From Tragulus kanchil (taxonomy: Eukaryota; Chordata; Mammalia; Artiodactyla; Tragulidae): DNA of 64,000 nucleotides. Under the pieces are notes generated by a model. That model searched no databases, had not been told where the DNA came from, and saw only the letters and a list, made by a program, of their open reading frames with translations. Each line of letters opens with the position of its first letter. Position 1 is the stretch's first letter. The position numbers and the translations under genes are program-made. The stretch covers positions 7,533,141-7,597,140 of the forward strand of contig JAIOJX010000025.1 in NCBI GenBank assembly GCA_022376925.1. The letters run 5' to 3'. Shown here piece by piece: positions 1-12,084 of this stretch.

Positions 1-854
1 ACTAGTTAACACCTACTTATCCTTCAAAAGGAAACTCATATGCCATTTCCTCTAGGAATCCTTCTCCAGCCCCCATATTACATTTAGTCCATCTATGGTA
101 TACTCTCATTGCCTCTTCTGTACAGTAGAAGTGCCGTTATAGCACTTACTGAAATTTGTAACTGTTTATTTGTGAGATATTTTGACTGTCTACCATCCTA
201 GTAGACTTTAAAAACCATAAGGCTAAGACTGTTTTACCCACTGTTTCATCCTCTCACTTTCATAGTTCTGGTCTTTGAGTAGGACTAATAACTCAAAAAT
301 TACTTGTTAAATGAATGAATGCTCAGTTACAAATGATAACTAATAATCACTCTTACATTATAACAGAATAATATCTCAATCATAGGTCTGTGCAGTTGTA
401 TTATTTAAACTTCCAAAGATTTGACACCTATGCAAGCCTCACATTAATATTTTGTCACTAAAGCCAAGCAAGCCATTTGGCTATCCAGTTGTTCTATAGG
501 TGCACAAAAATTGAAAATTTATACAATCCAGCCATAGTATAGAATTCAAAAAATCATGTTATTGTTATAGTGTTTGTCACTTTGGGAAATTACATTGTTA
601 AATAAAATGTCTATTTTTACTAACATAATATACAGATGTTTGTCTTGCTGGTATAATTTAAGAGGTACCTTACTTGATAATAATTAAAATGTGTTCTTGT
701 GTATTTTGTAATAAAACACACTTTACTGAATACAGAGGAAACAGCAAAATCATTATATAACTACCTCAACAGAACCACTGTGTTCTGTTAGGAAACCATC
801 TGATAAAAGCTTTTAATGACACCCCTGCTTCCTACCAAAAAAACACATTTTTTC
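1..854. other. AT-rich intergenic DNA, possible L2 relic
   Basis: No supported gene. The stretch around 140-325 resembles the 3' end of an L2-type LINE: it speaks of a decayed tail ending in a TGAATGAATG-like string near 311-322. The rest is AT-rich and holds no recognisable element or long open frame. Confidence 0.4.
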
Positions 855-971
855 CCCTTTTTTTGGCTGCACCTAGTGGTTGTGGAACCTTAGTTCCCTG
901 ACCGGTGATGTAACCTTGGCCCTCAGCAGTGAAAGCAGAATCATAACCACTGGACCTCCAAGGAATTCCCC
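855..971 (-). mobile_element. CHR-type tRNA-derived SINE fragment
   Basis: On the minus strand this reads as a decayed cetartiodactyl tRNA-Glu SINE. It has a GGGAATTCC-like head at 962-970, an ACTGGACC motif near 949 and a T-rich (A-tail) left edge with TTTTTTGGCTGC at about 858. It is shorter and more diverged than the CHR-like copies elsewhere in the window, so it is an older insertion. Confidence 0.75.
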
Positions 972-2055
972 TAAGTAACCATTTAAACACATAAGAGTTA
1001 GTAGTTACATTTCCTCATGAACCTTTCTTTATGTTTTACTATTTTATGTGAGTTATTCTCAAACAAACAGAACACTTTTCATTTGGGGTTTGTGAACTAT
1101 CAGGATGATGAAAACTAAGATATTTTCAACTAATAACAAAAAGATGTGATCACAAATCTTTTGGACATGTGAATGATACTTTCTGTCAAAATACTTGATA
1201 TGGCAAGTATTTTAATCCAAAACAGTGGGTCCTGTTTTTGTGGAATTAATGTTGTTTGGTAAGTTACTCATGTAGTAGTAGGATTTACTTACAGCAAAAA
1301 TACTGCCACTGCAGAAAACATAAATGGTTCTGTTTTTCTCAGAAAACCACAAAGAATAACAAGAAACAACCCATATTTCCATTTTTCATTTTAGCTGCCA
1401 GAAAACTAGAGCCTAATTCAAGACCCAAGTTTTTTTTTTTTTTCTCTTTTTACCTACTGGGGAACATTTATTTTTGTAAGTCACTTTTATTTTCTTATTT
1501 TGTATGCCATGTTCAAAAGCCTTTCTCCAATTCTTTGATAGACATGATAAACTTCTATAAAATATATAATCCATTGTTAATTTAACAAAAGTATTAAATA
1601 ACTAATTTACATACTTCTGAATATATGCAAGTCATCAGTGAACTGATCTCTTGAGGTCCCCTGAGAACAGCGACTGCCCTCCTGGTATACACCACAAGGT
1701 CAACCACACACACTCCTGGATTAGAATAGGGATTCAATAAATGTTAGTCCCAAAATTAACTAAATTTATATAAGAAATTTATGAAGTAATTTTATAATCT
1801 ATTTTCTAGTTTTAGCCAAAATAAGCCATCATCCACACTACATTCATGCTTTCTGATTTAGCTATAAATCTAGATGGAACATGAATTTTTAAAATGAGAA
1901 GGTAATTGATCCTAACAGAAGGAAAGCAAAAACGGTTTTCAGATCTTTCAAATTAACATCTTTACTGTGAATGGGTTTGGAACTGGAGTCCTAAAAAGGC
2001 CTGTTGTAGTGAAAGAAAGAAACCAGACATCCTCCTGTCTGTTGAACTTCAAAGT
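972..2055. other. Intergenic DNA without a recognised gene
   Basis: No coding signal. A 109-codon open frame at 1256-1585 is AT-rich, low in complexity and has no recognisable domain. A T homopolymer lies near 1430-1445. The segment 1660-1742 ends in ATTCAATAAATG and may be an ancient MIR/L2 fragment, but this is weak. Confidence 0.45.
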
Positions 2056-4283
2056 CAAGCAGACACAGTAGAGCAACAGCATTTCCCTGGTGTGCATTCA
2101 GTGAACTGAGTGCCTTTGATAAAAACTGTAGATGATCACAAATATCAGAATACAGAATGTCCTTATACCTAGCATCTCTTAAAATTCTGCAATTTGGTTC
2201 CACATGGATTCTGTCTCCACTAGTAGGACTCCTAAGTGGCCAAATGCCCTTCTTGTTTGTACTAGCAATTGTTAGCCATTGCCTACTTTACTCATTTCTT
2301 ATAGTAATTATAATTACTTAACTTTAGTGTAACTTAAGTTTATGAAATTATTAATACATATACTTAACTCATCAGTCAGCCAGAGATTCCCTCTCTCCCC
2401 CACTCCTCCTACCCCATTTTTAGTTCTGACCTAAGAACTAGGAACTTTCTTCCAAACAGACACACAGAATAAAGCCATTTCCATCAGACCTGAAAATCTT
2501 AGACATAGAGTTTAATCCTGGCACTTATGTACAGTTCACTCCTATGGATTAATGGTCCGGTCTGAATTATGGAAAGCAAGAACCTATTGTCCCATTTTTT
2601 TCACACACTTCCAGGAAGAAATGAATTTTCAGATTCCAAAATTATATGACAGCAAAGTCAGGATGACGACTCTCTCTCTGAGTGTTCATTATTCATTAAA
2701 AAGCTATTTAAAGATACAGTTCAACATTTCTTTACTGACTCAGTGTTAATAAAATTACAAGTAGTACTTAGAGTGCTAGATTCCTTATAATGGCATTTAA
2801 CATTTGTTATAATCCTAAATCACCTTTAAAGTTATAGTAGCAATTGTTTGAAAATGTGAAAATTCTCTATTTCTTGTACATTAGCTGCCGTTGGTACTAA
2901 CCATTAACAAGATTTACCCAAGCATTATTTCTGTATTCCTGCATCAACTGATGTAGATCTATCTACATTCTTTTTCTTTTGATAATGAGGTCTATTCTCT
3001 TGACAGATATTTAAGTGTATAATCTGGTATTATCTATAGATACAGTGTTCTACAGCAATCTATAGAAAGTATACATCCTGCAGGCTGGAGCTTTATACCC
3101 TTTGTTTGATTAGGTTAGCAACTCTCCAACTTCCCCTCCCTCCCCCTTACTCAGCCCTTGGTAACCATCAAGCAGACACAGTAGAGCAACAGCATTTCCC
3201 TGGTGTGCATTCAGTGAACTGAGTGCCTTTGATAAAAACTGTAGATGATCACAAATATCAGAATACAGAATGTCCTTATACCTAGCATCTCTTAAAATTC
3301 TGCAATTTGGTTCCACATGGATTCTGTCTCCACTAGTAGGACTCCTAAGTGGCCAAATGCCCTTCTTGTTTGTACTAGCAATTGTTAGCCATTGCCTACT
3401 TTACTCATTTCTTATAGTAATTATAATTACTTAACTTTAGTGTAACTTAAGTTTATGAAATTATTAATACATATACTTAACTCATCAGTCAGCCAGAGAT
3501 TCCCTCTCTCCCCCACTCCTCCTACCCCATTTTTAGTTCTGACCTAAGAACTAGGAACTTTCTTCCAAACAGACACACAGAATAAAGCCATTTCCATCAG
3601 ACCTGAAAAATCTTAGACATAGAGTTTAATCCTGGCACTTATGTACAGTTCACTCCTATGGATTAATGGTCCGGTCTGAATTATGGAAAGCAAGAACCTA
3701 TTGTCCCATTTTTTTCACACACTTCCAGGAAGAAATGAATTTTCAGATTCCAAAATTATATGACAGCAAAGTCAGGATGACGACTCTCTCTCTGAGTGTT
3801 CATTATTCATTAAAAAGCTATTTAAAGATACAGTTCAACATTTCTTTACTGACTCAGTGTTAATAAAATTACAAGTAGTACTTAGAGTGCTAGATTCCTT
3901 ATAATGGCATTTAACATTTGTTATAATCCTAAATCACCTTTAAAGTTATAGTAGCAATTGTTTGAAAATGTGAAAATTCTCTATTTCTTGTACATTAGCT
4001 GCCGTTGGTACTAACCATTAACAAGATTTACCCAAGCATTATTTCTGTATTCCTGCATCAACTGATGTAGATCTATCTACATTCTTTTTCTTTTGATAAT
4101 GAGGTCTATTCTCTTGACAGATATTTAAGTGTATAATCTGGTATTATCTATAGATACAGTGTTCTACAGCAATCTATAGAAAGTATACATCCTGCAGGCT
4201 GGAGCTTTATACCCTTTGTTTGATTAGGTTAGCAACTCTCCAACTTCCCCTCCCCTACCCCCACTCCAGCCCTTGGTAACCAT
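2056..4283 (+). repeat. Tandem ~1.11-kb duplication D1
   Basis: Copy A is 2056-3168 and copy B is 3169-4283, head to tail with no spacer. Both begin CAAGCAGACACAG and end GGTAACCAT. They are nearly identical; the differences seen are an extra A in the run near 3606 and a C-rich patch (about 3136-3153 against 4250-4267). The flank after 4283 is unique. Both copies carry the same meaningless short frames. Most likely an unmerged overlap between two contig ends; a true tandem duplication cannot be excluded from sequence alone. Confidence 0.95.
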
Positions 4284-5212
4284 TGTTTTATTCTTCACTT
4301 CTTTGAGTTTGACTATTTTAGGTACTTTATCACCTCGATATCTGCACAGGTAGTGCAAGTATAGCACATAGGATTATTTTTTAAAAGCAATGATATTTGG
4401 CCTGGAATTTGACATGTGTCCTATACTGTCCAGGTTTTCCCACGTGTTGAGCTGGAGCACTTGAGAGAAACTGTATAGAAGATAACCAAGTTTGATGACA
4501 GAGGAGTCCTCACGTATAGCAAGTCTAAAATCTCATTAAGTGGTGCTTGGGATGCTGTTAATGTTATTACTGTAATACAAACATCAAAGAAAATCAGATC
4601 ACACACTCAGGGAAATCATTCCCTGCTGGAAATCCTGTTAGCTGACTTCAATTATTCTGTGCTTTTCCTCCTTCAGAAGGCTGTGTCAGCCCCATTATCT
4701 GCTCTCTAAATCTCCTGCTTAATCAAAGTGCACACATTTGAAACTCATCAAATTAAGGAAAATAAAATTTGAATTTTGTGCTTGTTCGAGTTCAGATTGT
4801 AGCAATACTAAGTTATTCTGATTGCCAGAAGTGAATCTATGGACAGTGGTTAAAAAGAGAAATAAGTGAAGCTGAATTAGAATTAGAAAGAGAGCCTTTC
4901 TGATAGGAAGCTATAAAGGCTCTGAAGCAGTGATTTCTTTCAGGATTAACATGTGCTTTTTAAAGTACAATTCAAGATTTGTTAAATTCTCTTCATTGTA
5001 TTCCTGAAAGGAAAACAACAACAACAAAATGTAATACCTGTATCAATGACAAAATTTTTGGGGTTTTCATTTTTTATTATGAAAAAGGGTTGAACACACT
5101 GAAAAGTAGAAATACTATCAAATAGATGCATATCATCACTTTTAAAAATAATTTTTACCATTTGGACATATTTGTTTCAGAAATTTTAAGTATTGTTATT
5201 GTGAAACAAGTT
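4284..5212. other. Intergenic DNA, no recognised element
   Basis: No supported gene. The open frame 4421-4606 on the minus strand is short and lacks any domain. Nothing else recognised. Confidence 0.45.
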
Positions 5213-5706
5213 AGGTGGTGCTAGTAGTAAAGAATCTGCCTGCCAATGCAGGAGGTGCAAGAGACACTGGTTTGATCCCTGGGTTGGGAAGATCCCCTGG
5301 AGGAGGAAATGGCAATTCACGCCAGTATTTTTTTTTATAATTTTTGGCCTCTTTTATTGTTTTTTTTAATTTATTTATTTTCATCTATCTTTATTCTTTG
5401 GCCTGTGTGGGCCTCCCATTGCAGTGGCTTCTCTCGTTGCAGAGCACCAGCTCTGGGCACACGCACTCCAGAGCCCTGGCTCGTAATTGGACACACTGGT
5501 ACAGCTGCTCCGTGGCACATGGGATCTTCCCAGGCTAGGGATCGAACCTGTGCCCCTTGCCCTCAAAGCGAACTCTTTAACCACTGGACCACCAGGGAAG
5601 CCCAACTCCAGTATTCTTGCCTGGGAAAATTCCATGGACAGAGTAGCTTGGCGAGCTACGATTCATGGGGTCACAGAGTCGGACACCACTGAATGACTGA
5701 GCACAC
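5213..5706 (+). mobile_element. Bov-tA type SINE, split by a later SINE
   Basis: The left part (5213-5329) carries the tRNA-derived head with AAAGAATCTGCCTGC and GATCCCCTGGAGGAGGAAA. The right part (5605-5706) carries the Bov-A part with CCATGGACAGAG and CACAGAGTCGGACACC. The two halves join exactly at CCAGTATT, where a minus-strand CHR-like SINE is inserted. Bov-tA is a ruminant-specific family, so this element supports the lineage assignment. Confidence 0.85.
5330..5604 (-). mobile_element. CHR-like tRNA-Glu SINE, tail type B, nested in Bov-tA
   Basis: Read on the minus strand it starts GGGCTTCCCTGGTGG and ends in a tail with the string AATAAAAGAGGCC followed by A residues. It is flanked by an 11-bp imperfect target duplication (5319-5329 and 5605-5615, ACGCCAGTATT against ACTCCAGTATT). 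The host site is the middle of a Bov-tA, so this family was still mobile after that Bov-tA had inserted. Open frames here are shadows of the SINE. Confidence 0.85.
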
Positions 5707-6285
5707 ACCCACACAGACATCAGAACACTTTACCCTTACATACTTCAACATGAAAAACCAAGGTTATTTTCCTGAAATCCACAATTTCATGACCACACCT
5801 TACTAAAGTAACAGTTATTCCTTAATAATATTTAATTTTCCACTTCTCTCAGTTGTCCCAAATAAGTTCCTCAGAGCTGGCTTATTCAAATCAGGAAATG
5901 TGTTTTTAAATATCACTGGTCCACCTTGGAATTTAAATGTATTGTGATGTCTTTGAAATTTTTAAGAATATATTTGTAAGTTTCAATTATATTTAAAATG
6001 AGCCAAATGAAACGCATTTAGCACATTATATTTTAAGCATTTTTAGGTTGGCTTTATTAAACATTTCTAAGTATTTATTTCAAAATGTTTTTGCCCTTCT
6101 TGTTCTACTTTCTACAAAACTGCTATAAGGCACCAAAGATAAGCAGAAGTGTTTTCCACTGCTGAGTGAGAAAACTTTCTCAGTATCTCAAAAATAATGA
6201 CAGAAGTGTAGAAACAAATATTAAGAGTAAAATAGCGTGAATGTTAAAACAAAACAGTCAACCCATGTCCTTTGCTTGTAGCTTT

Positions 6286-6600
6286 GCTTGTAGCTAGCTG
6301 GTAAAGAATCCACCTGCAATGAGAAGACCCATTTTGATTCCTGGGTCAGGAAGATCACCTGGAGAAGTGTTAGGGTACCCAATCCAGTATTCTCGGGCTT
6401 CCCTGGTGGCTCAGCTAGTAAAGAATCTGCCTGTAATGCTGGAAACCTGGATTCAATAACTGAGTTGGGAAGATCCCCTGGAGGAGGGCTTGTCAGCCCA
6501 CTCCAGTATTCTTTCCTGGAGAATCTGCATGGACAGAGCAGCCTGGCAGGCCCCAGTCCATAAGGTTGCAAAGAGTCAGACACAACTGAACAACTAAGCA
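6286..6600 (+). mobile_element. Bov-tA type SINE pair (partial plus complete)
   Basis: A truncated tRNA-type head runs from about 6286 to 6394 (GGTAAAGAATCCACC to AATCCAGTATTCT). A complete Bov-tA follows from 6395 (GGGCTTCCCTGGTGGCTCAG) to about 6600, with AAAGAGTCAGACACAACTG near its end. The second copy sits at the internal CCAGTATTCT site of the first, a common place for SINE-into-SINE events or dimer formation. Confidence 0.8.
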
Positions 6601-7379
6601 TAGCACATCCTTCTAATATGTGATAGTCCACAATGTTGTTCATGAAAGTAACCTGAATAATCAAGAAATCTTTTGTTCTATTAATTTCCTTAGCATGTAG
6701 AAAAAGGAGCTATTAGTGACACAGCAGACTTACTTGTATTCCACTGTAGTCAAGTTTTCAGGAATGCCCAGCCACTAGGTGGTTCCTCAGACCGGGAATA
6801 TGTTGTCCCAACCAGAACATGACTTTACCCTTACATACTTCAACATGAAAACCAAGGTTATTTTCCTGAAATCCACAATTTCATGACCACACCTTACTAA
6901 AGTAACAGTTATTCCTTAATAATATTTAATTTTCCACTTCTCTCAGTTGTCCCAAATAAGTTCCTCAGAGCTGGCTTATTCAAATCAGGAAATGTGTTTT
7001 TAAATATCACTGGTCCACCTTGGAATTTAAATGTATTGTGATGTCTTTGAAATTTTTAAGAATATATTTGTAAGTTTCAATTATATTTAAAATGAGCCAA
7101 ATGAAACGCATTTAGCACATTATATTTTAAGCATTTTTAGGTTGGCTTTATTAAACATTTCTAAGTATTTATTTCAAAATGTTTTTGCCCTTCTTGTTCT
7201 ACTTTCTACAAAACTGCTATAAGGCACCAAAGATAAGCAGAAGTGTTTTCCACTGCTGAGTGAGAAAACTTTCTCAGTATCTCAAAAATAATGACAGAAG
7301 TGTAGAAACAAATATTAAGAGTAAAATAGCGTGAATGTTAAAACAAAACAGTCAACCCATGTCCTTTGCTTGTAGCTTT

Positions 7380-7694
7380 GCTTGTAGCTAGCTGGTAAAG
7401 AATCCACCTGCAATGAGAAGACCCATTTTGATTCCTGGGTCAGGAAGATCACCTGGAGAAGTGTTAGGGTACCCAATCCAGTATTCTCGGGCTTCCCTGG
7501 TGGCTCAGCTAGTAAAGAATCTGCCTGTAATGCTGGAAACCTGGATTCAATAACTGAGTTGGGAAGATCCCCTGGAGGAGGGCTTGTCAGCCCACTCCAG
7601 TATTCTTTCCTGGAGAATCTGCATGGACAGAGCAGCCTGGCAGGCCCCAGTCCATAAGGTTGCAAAGAGTCAGACACAACTGAACAACTAAGCA
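7380..7694 (+). mobile_element. Second copy of the Bov-tA SINE pair (within D2)
   Basis: Base for base the same element as at 6286-6600, shifted by 1094 bp. It belongs to copy B of duplication D2 and probably is not a separate insertion. Confidence 0.8.
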
Positions 7695-7887
7695 TAGCAC
7701 ATCCTTCTAATATGTGATAGTCCACAATGTTGTTCATGAAAGTAACCTGAATAATCAAGAAATCTTTTGTTCTATTAATTTCCTTAGCATGTAGAAAAAG
7801 GAGCTATTAGTGACACAGCAGACTTACTTGTATTCCACTGTAGTCAAGTTTTCAGGAATGCCCAGCCACTAGGTGGTTCCTCAGACC

Positions 7888-8278
7888 CGCGGGGTACATA
7901 TGTATGCATCCTGCCAGCCACACTTGGGCAGGGAGAAATTAGATGTATCACCTCCCAACAGGCTCTTCCTATTGGTCTCATAGCATGAAAACATGGACAG
8001 CTTATCTGCTTCCAATTCACTGCATCACACCCAAAGACGTCCTCCTTCTGTGAAATGACAGAGAAATGATTGCTAAGTATGAGTTCCAAATAATGTTTCA
8101 GTAAGTCTAGAAAATAATGAGAAATAACCATGGATATGAGACAGAATTCTAGCCAGTGAATTACAAGAGAAAACCCATTGGATAGGGGTAAGGTGGACTT
8201 TCAGGAAGAATTTATTCATTCCTAAAAGAATTGCACAGGAAAAGATAGTTTTTTGTTTTGCTGGATATTGCCGTATTT
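7888..8278. other. Intergenic DNA, nothing recognised
   Basis: Unique sequence between duplication D2 and the next SINE. Minus-strand frames of 95 and 69 codons overlap here, but neither shows a domain, a splice context or a conserved motif. Confidence 0.4.
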
Positions 8279-8287
8279 CCAAGTGAT

Positions 8288-8560
8288 GTCTTTTTTTTTT
8301 TTTTTGGCCTCTTTTACTGGTTTTTTATTTATTTATTTTCATCCATCTTTATTCTTTGGCCTGTGTGGACCTCTCGTTGCTGTGGCCTCTCGCTGCAGAG
8401 CACTGGCTCTGGACGCATGTGCTCCAGAGTTGTGGCTCCTAATTGAACACATCAGTCCAGCTACGCCGCCTCACGTGGGATCTTCCTGGGCCAGGAATCA
8501 AACTTGTGCCCCTTGCACTGCAAGCCAGACTCTTTACCCACTGGGCCACCAGATAAGCCC
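8288..8560 (-). mobile_element. CHR-like tRNA-Glu SINE, tail type B
   Basis: Complete minus-strand insertion flanked by a perfect 9-bp target duplication CCAAGTGAT (8279-8287 and 8561-8569). The tail (left edge) has the AAAGAGGCC-type string before a long A run, as in the copies at 5330 and 28820. The head contains ACTGGGCCACCAG on the plus strand. Frames on both strands are SINE-derived. Confidence 0.88.
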
Positions 8561-8569
8561 CCAAGTGAT

Positions 8570-8944
8570 ACTTTAAAATTATCGTAGCTATTGTAAAACC
8601 AGGAGGGAAATAAGCCTGAGGATGAACATTACAGAACATATAGATGGAAGGAACTTGGGTCCTTGACAGTGATATTGATTGCTTGAGGCCACTCTATCTA
8701 GGAGGCACTTACATGAAACTAGTTATCTTCACTCTTTAAATATGTAGGGTCAGGGTTTTGTCCTTTTACTTACAATCAAAAACATTTCAGTTGCTAATCT
8801 GTGTCCTTGCTTAAGTCAATACTTGAATAAAAATCAAGAAACTAGAAAGCAAAGAAATGTCAAGTGTCTAGAATGAGGACAATTTTACAATAGTGAGTAA
8901 CAGCAAGAACAAACTAACACATGAAATAAATTGTTCCAAAGAGT
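8570..8944. other. Intergenic DNA, nothing recognised
   Basis: Unique AT-rich sequence between a SINE and an L1 relic. No element or gene recognised. Confidence 0.4.
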
Positions 8945-9032
8945 AGATATATGTATAACTGGTTCACTTTGCTGTACAGCAGCAACTGACACAGCATTGT
9001 AAATCAACTATATTCTAATCAATAAATTTTAA
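8945..9032 (+). mobile_element. Short L1 3'-end fragment
   Basis: Matches the end of artiodactyl-type L1 3' UTRs: TTTGCTGTACAGCAGCAACT, then ACATTGTAAATCAACTAT-like sequence, then an A-rich end (AATAAATTTTAAAAA). Only about 90 bp remain, so it is heavily 5'-truncated and older than the L1 at the right end of the window. Confidence 0.8.
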
Positions 9033-9189
9033 AAACTGTACTTCCAGTTTTTTTAGGATAAAGAAGATATAAAAATTTTGGTCCTTGTTAACCACACTAG
9101 ATGGTTTTGGATAGTGTCTATTTTAAATTTATTTTAGTTCCTTCTATTTGGTCTAGAAGAAATTCTCACGTTTTAAAATGTACTCATTT

Positions 9190-9623
9190 ATTATTATTAT
9201 TTTTTTTTACAGTTTTGTTGTTTACTGCTACACATCGACCTGAATCCACCATAGGTATATGCATGTTCTCCCCACCCCACCTCCTGCACCATCCCATCCC
9301 TCCAGGTCACCACAGAGCCCTTGTTTGAGATCTTCTAGTCCCACAGCATATTCCCCTCTCTCACCCCAGTGTCCATAAGATAGTTCTCCATGTCCACTTC
9401 TCCATTGCTGCTCTACATATTCATTTATCAGTACCATCTTTCTAGGTTCCGTACACATGTGTCAGTATACAATATTTATCTTTCTGTCTCTGACATGCTT
9501 CGCTCTGTATAATAGGTTCTAGATTCATCCACCTCATTAGAATTGATTCAAATGCATCTCTTTTTATGGCCGAGTAATATTCCATTGTATATATATATCC
9601 AATTCTCCTTCAGTAAGTACATA
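9190..9623 (-). mobile_element. 5'-truncated L1 (3' UTR and end of ORF2)
   Basis: A 434-bp minus-strand insertion flanked by a perfect 15-bp target duplication AAAATGTACTCATTT (9175-9189 and 9624-9638). The left edge is the A-rich tail (TTA repeats and a T run). It continues through a pyrimidine-rich 3' UTR tract and reaches the motif for the C-terminal part of ORF2 (plus-strand AATATTCCATTGTATATAT at about 9569). The layout matches the 3' part of the L1 at 57683-64000, from which it differs by many substitutions. Confidence 0.88.
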
Positions 9624-9638
9624 AAAATGTACTCATTT

Positions 9639-10299
9639 TTAATTGAAGGATAATTGTTTTACAGTATTGCTTTGGTTTGTATAATACATCAACATGAAAA
9701 CTCTCACTTTAATGCTAGAGTATCTTTAACATCTAGGAGTTTCTCACCTAAATTTTTAACAGAGAGCTAGCCTCAAGCTCAAAGTGAGTGACAGACAATG
9801 GTATTTAGCTAGAATTTAATAATATATTTTTTAGTGGCTTTAGATGAATTTACTTGTATGGTTACAGTCTATTAGTGGTAAATGATACTATTTTTCTGTT
9901 TACAGTGGTGACATAGTTTTCACATAGGTAAAATTATTTAATGTAAGTAAATGTTAAGTCATTATTAGTGTAGTTGGGGCATGGATATGGTGAAAATTAT
10001 GGAGGTGGCCCTGGGACAGCTGAAGTTTGAGAAACATTGGCCTGGGATGTTTGATAAACTCCTGGGGTTCAGAAGGTGAAGAAGACCTGCGCTTTCCATT
10101 GACTGCTGGTATTTCTTTCATATTTCATCTCAGATGGATTTTCTAGGATGAATTATCTCTGAATATGGCATTTTAACTTACTTACTGTGCTTCCACAGTT
10201 GCATTCTTGTCCTAGTTTTCCTGGGCCATTTATTCCCTACGTTTTGTTCCCTCCATGACAAAGGATCGGAGTGTCATGTTCTTGCTTGGACTTTTTTTT
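9639..10299. other. Intergenic DNA, no recognised element
   Basis: Unique, AT-rich, no coding signal. Nothing recognised on either strand. Confidence 0.4.
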
Positions 10300-10680
10300 G
10301 GCATTAGCAGTTTGCCTTGCCACATACTTCTATCCTCCACCCAGCTCAAGCATTTACTAAATCCAGAGTTTTATTAATTCTCATCCCTTTAAAAGGAATG
10401 GGTTCCTCTGCTTTAACTGTCCCCACCAATGTCCTGTCCATCCTTCAAGGATCAGCTAAAGGGTCAGCTTCTCCAAGAAGATTTCCCAGATCTCACAGCA
10501 GTAAGAATTAATCTCCTCAACCATAGCACTCTTTGAAAGCTTTAATCAAAGTGTGCTTCACAACCTACTGTGTGGACTGAGTAAATATATAGGGAGGTCT
10601 TTGAAAATAAGGAATTTGTCTAAATTGTTGATATCTTCATCTAACTAGTAAATGTCTAAAAAGAATTTGTTAAATTTATT
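10300..10680 (+). mobile_element. L2-type LINE relic
   Basis: The sequence around 10440-10490 (TCCTTCAAGGATCAGCTAAA, then CTCCAAGAAGATTTCCCAGA) is typical of the L2 3' region, and a decayed tail with GTAAATATATA and TTTGTTAAATTTATTGAA follows. It is strongly diverged, as expected for an ancient mammalian element. The 64-codon open frame at 10317-10511 is part of the relic. Confidence 0.6.
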
Positions 10681-12068
10681 GAAATAATCAAATGATATTT
10701 TAAATGTTGGAAATAATCTTGTAATTATTTTTATTTTAAAGTGCTATTTTGTAATTTTTGCAATAATGTCTACTTTATGCTTTCTCCTAAAAGGGGTCAA
10801 ATAATCTCAGTCAAGGAAAGAATCTTGAGGCATTATATCACAATAAAAGGATGTCATTTTGACTATACAAGGTCATATTTATTTTGGAATTAATCCAGAA
10901 ATGTTATCTTCCTTAGAAATCCATGCCCATTTTGTGCATTTTTATTCACAGGAAGTTTTTCCTCATATTGAACCCTAATGATTCCAAGTTTCACTTTAAT
11001 TTGTTTCTCATGCTAGTCGCATAGTCTCCATAAGAAACAGCTGGTCACCATCCATTTCATTTGCTTTTATCATCATCAAAAGTCAAAAGTTATAAATATC
11101 CTTTAAAAATCACACACAAATTTTCCTTGTTAATCAGGAGTCAGTAGATGTCCCATACTAAGAGGGTAACTTACATTTCTTTTCTTTTCTTTTTTCCTTT
11201 CTTTCTTTCTTTTTTTTTTATGATGAGCATGGTTAACTCCTTTCAACAGAGATCTCGAAGACTTCAATTGAGAAAACTTCCATTCAGAGAAGAGAAAAGG
11301 TAGTCTCTCTTTACAAGAGAGACTCTATTATACTATATTTGAGGGAGTTAAATGGATCTAAGTTAATTAGCAGAAAAAGATTGTGTCCAATTAATGAATT
11401 CAAACACATTTCTTGGGGCACCAATATGATGTGAAAAAGCAGATACAGAGGGAGAAACTGCAAAAAGTTTACATTCTTATGACTTTAGAAGGGAAACGAC
11501 TCAAGTACTTAGCTGAGGTTTGGCCAAAGGAGAAGAGAGTCCATCTGAAGGTTAACTGGGCTTATGTGATTCCTGAACATCCTACCAGCAGGACTGTCTC
11601 CCAACAGTGATATATTATGAGAAAAATGCATGCAAATTAGTAAACAGTAATTAGAGGTGGAGTCATACATAGTCCACTTTGGTGAAGGATTTTGGGAGGA
11701 GTTGGGAGGGAGAGGAGATAAAGTCTGAGGTCCAAGAAGGAATCAGGGTTGAATACAAAACAGTAAAAGTGAGGATGCTTTCTTGGGAGAATGTGGGGAA
11801 AATGCTTGCCTGTGACTGCTCTCGCTGACTAGTTGAAACCAGTGTAGGTAACAAAGGATACAACTGCATATCTATGTTCTCTCTTCTAAACATTGCCATT
11901 ACTAACTGGTATGAACTTAGAAAAGTGGGGAAGCTCTGTCTTCTGATGATCACTGTAATTTTATTTGGTTTAATGCAATTAAAACAGTTGGCAGTTTAGA
12001 TCATTTTGCTCTACCAGAAAAGTTGGAACCTCCTAGAGAAAAAGAGAAGAGAGAGTAGAAACAAGAGT
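10681..12068. other. Intergenic DNA with a pyrimidine tract
   Basis: No recognised gene. Frames at 11413-11610 (plus) and 11663-11953 (minus) are under 100 codons and have no domain or repeat match that I recognise. A C/T-only tract lies at 11176-11220. Confidence 0.4.
11176..11220 (+). repeat. Polypyrimidine microsatellite
   Basis: Runs of TTTCT and TTTC units followed by a T9 run; the tract is essentially free of purines. Probably the decayed tail of an old insertion or a simple repeat. Confidence 0.85.
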
Positions 12069-12084
12069 CAAAACAATACCTTCA

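Larger units (their letters stand above)
5721..7887 (+). repeat. Tandem ~1.08-kb duplication D2
   Basis: Copy A is about 5721-6793 and copy B about 6813-7887. A 19-bp unrelated spacer (6794-6812) lies between them. The copies match from ACTTTACCCTTACATACTTC to GGTGGTTCCTCAGACC, differing by a base in the A run near 5755. Both contain the same SINE pair, which produces a duplicated 147-codon frame on the minus strand that is not a gene. Probably two unmerged contig ends. Confidence 0.93.

Noticed and set aside
2056..4283. Reading the ~1-kb pairs as a CRISPR-like or satellite array
   Set aside because: The units of different pairs are unrelated to each other, each pair has just two copies (or three by overlap), and the size is that of assembly overlaps. 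Not an array.
6221..6664. 147-codon minus-strand frame, repeated at 7315-7758
   Set aside because: It lies across a Bov-tA SINE pair and is copied by duplication D2. The protein is the usual read-through of a SINE and not a gene.
9190..9623. A promoter or CpG-rich control element
   Set aside because: It is a 5'-truncated L1 with an exact target duplication; the pyrimidine tract is its 3' UTR.
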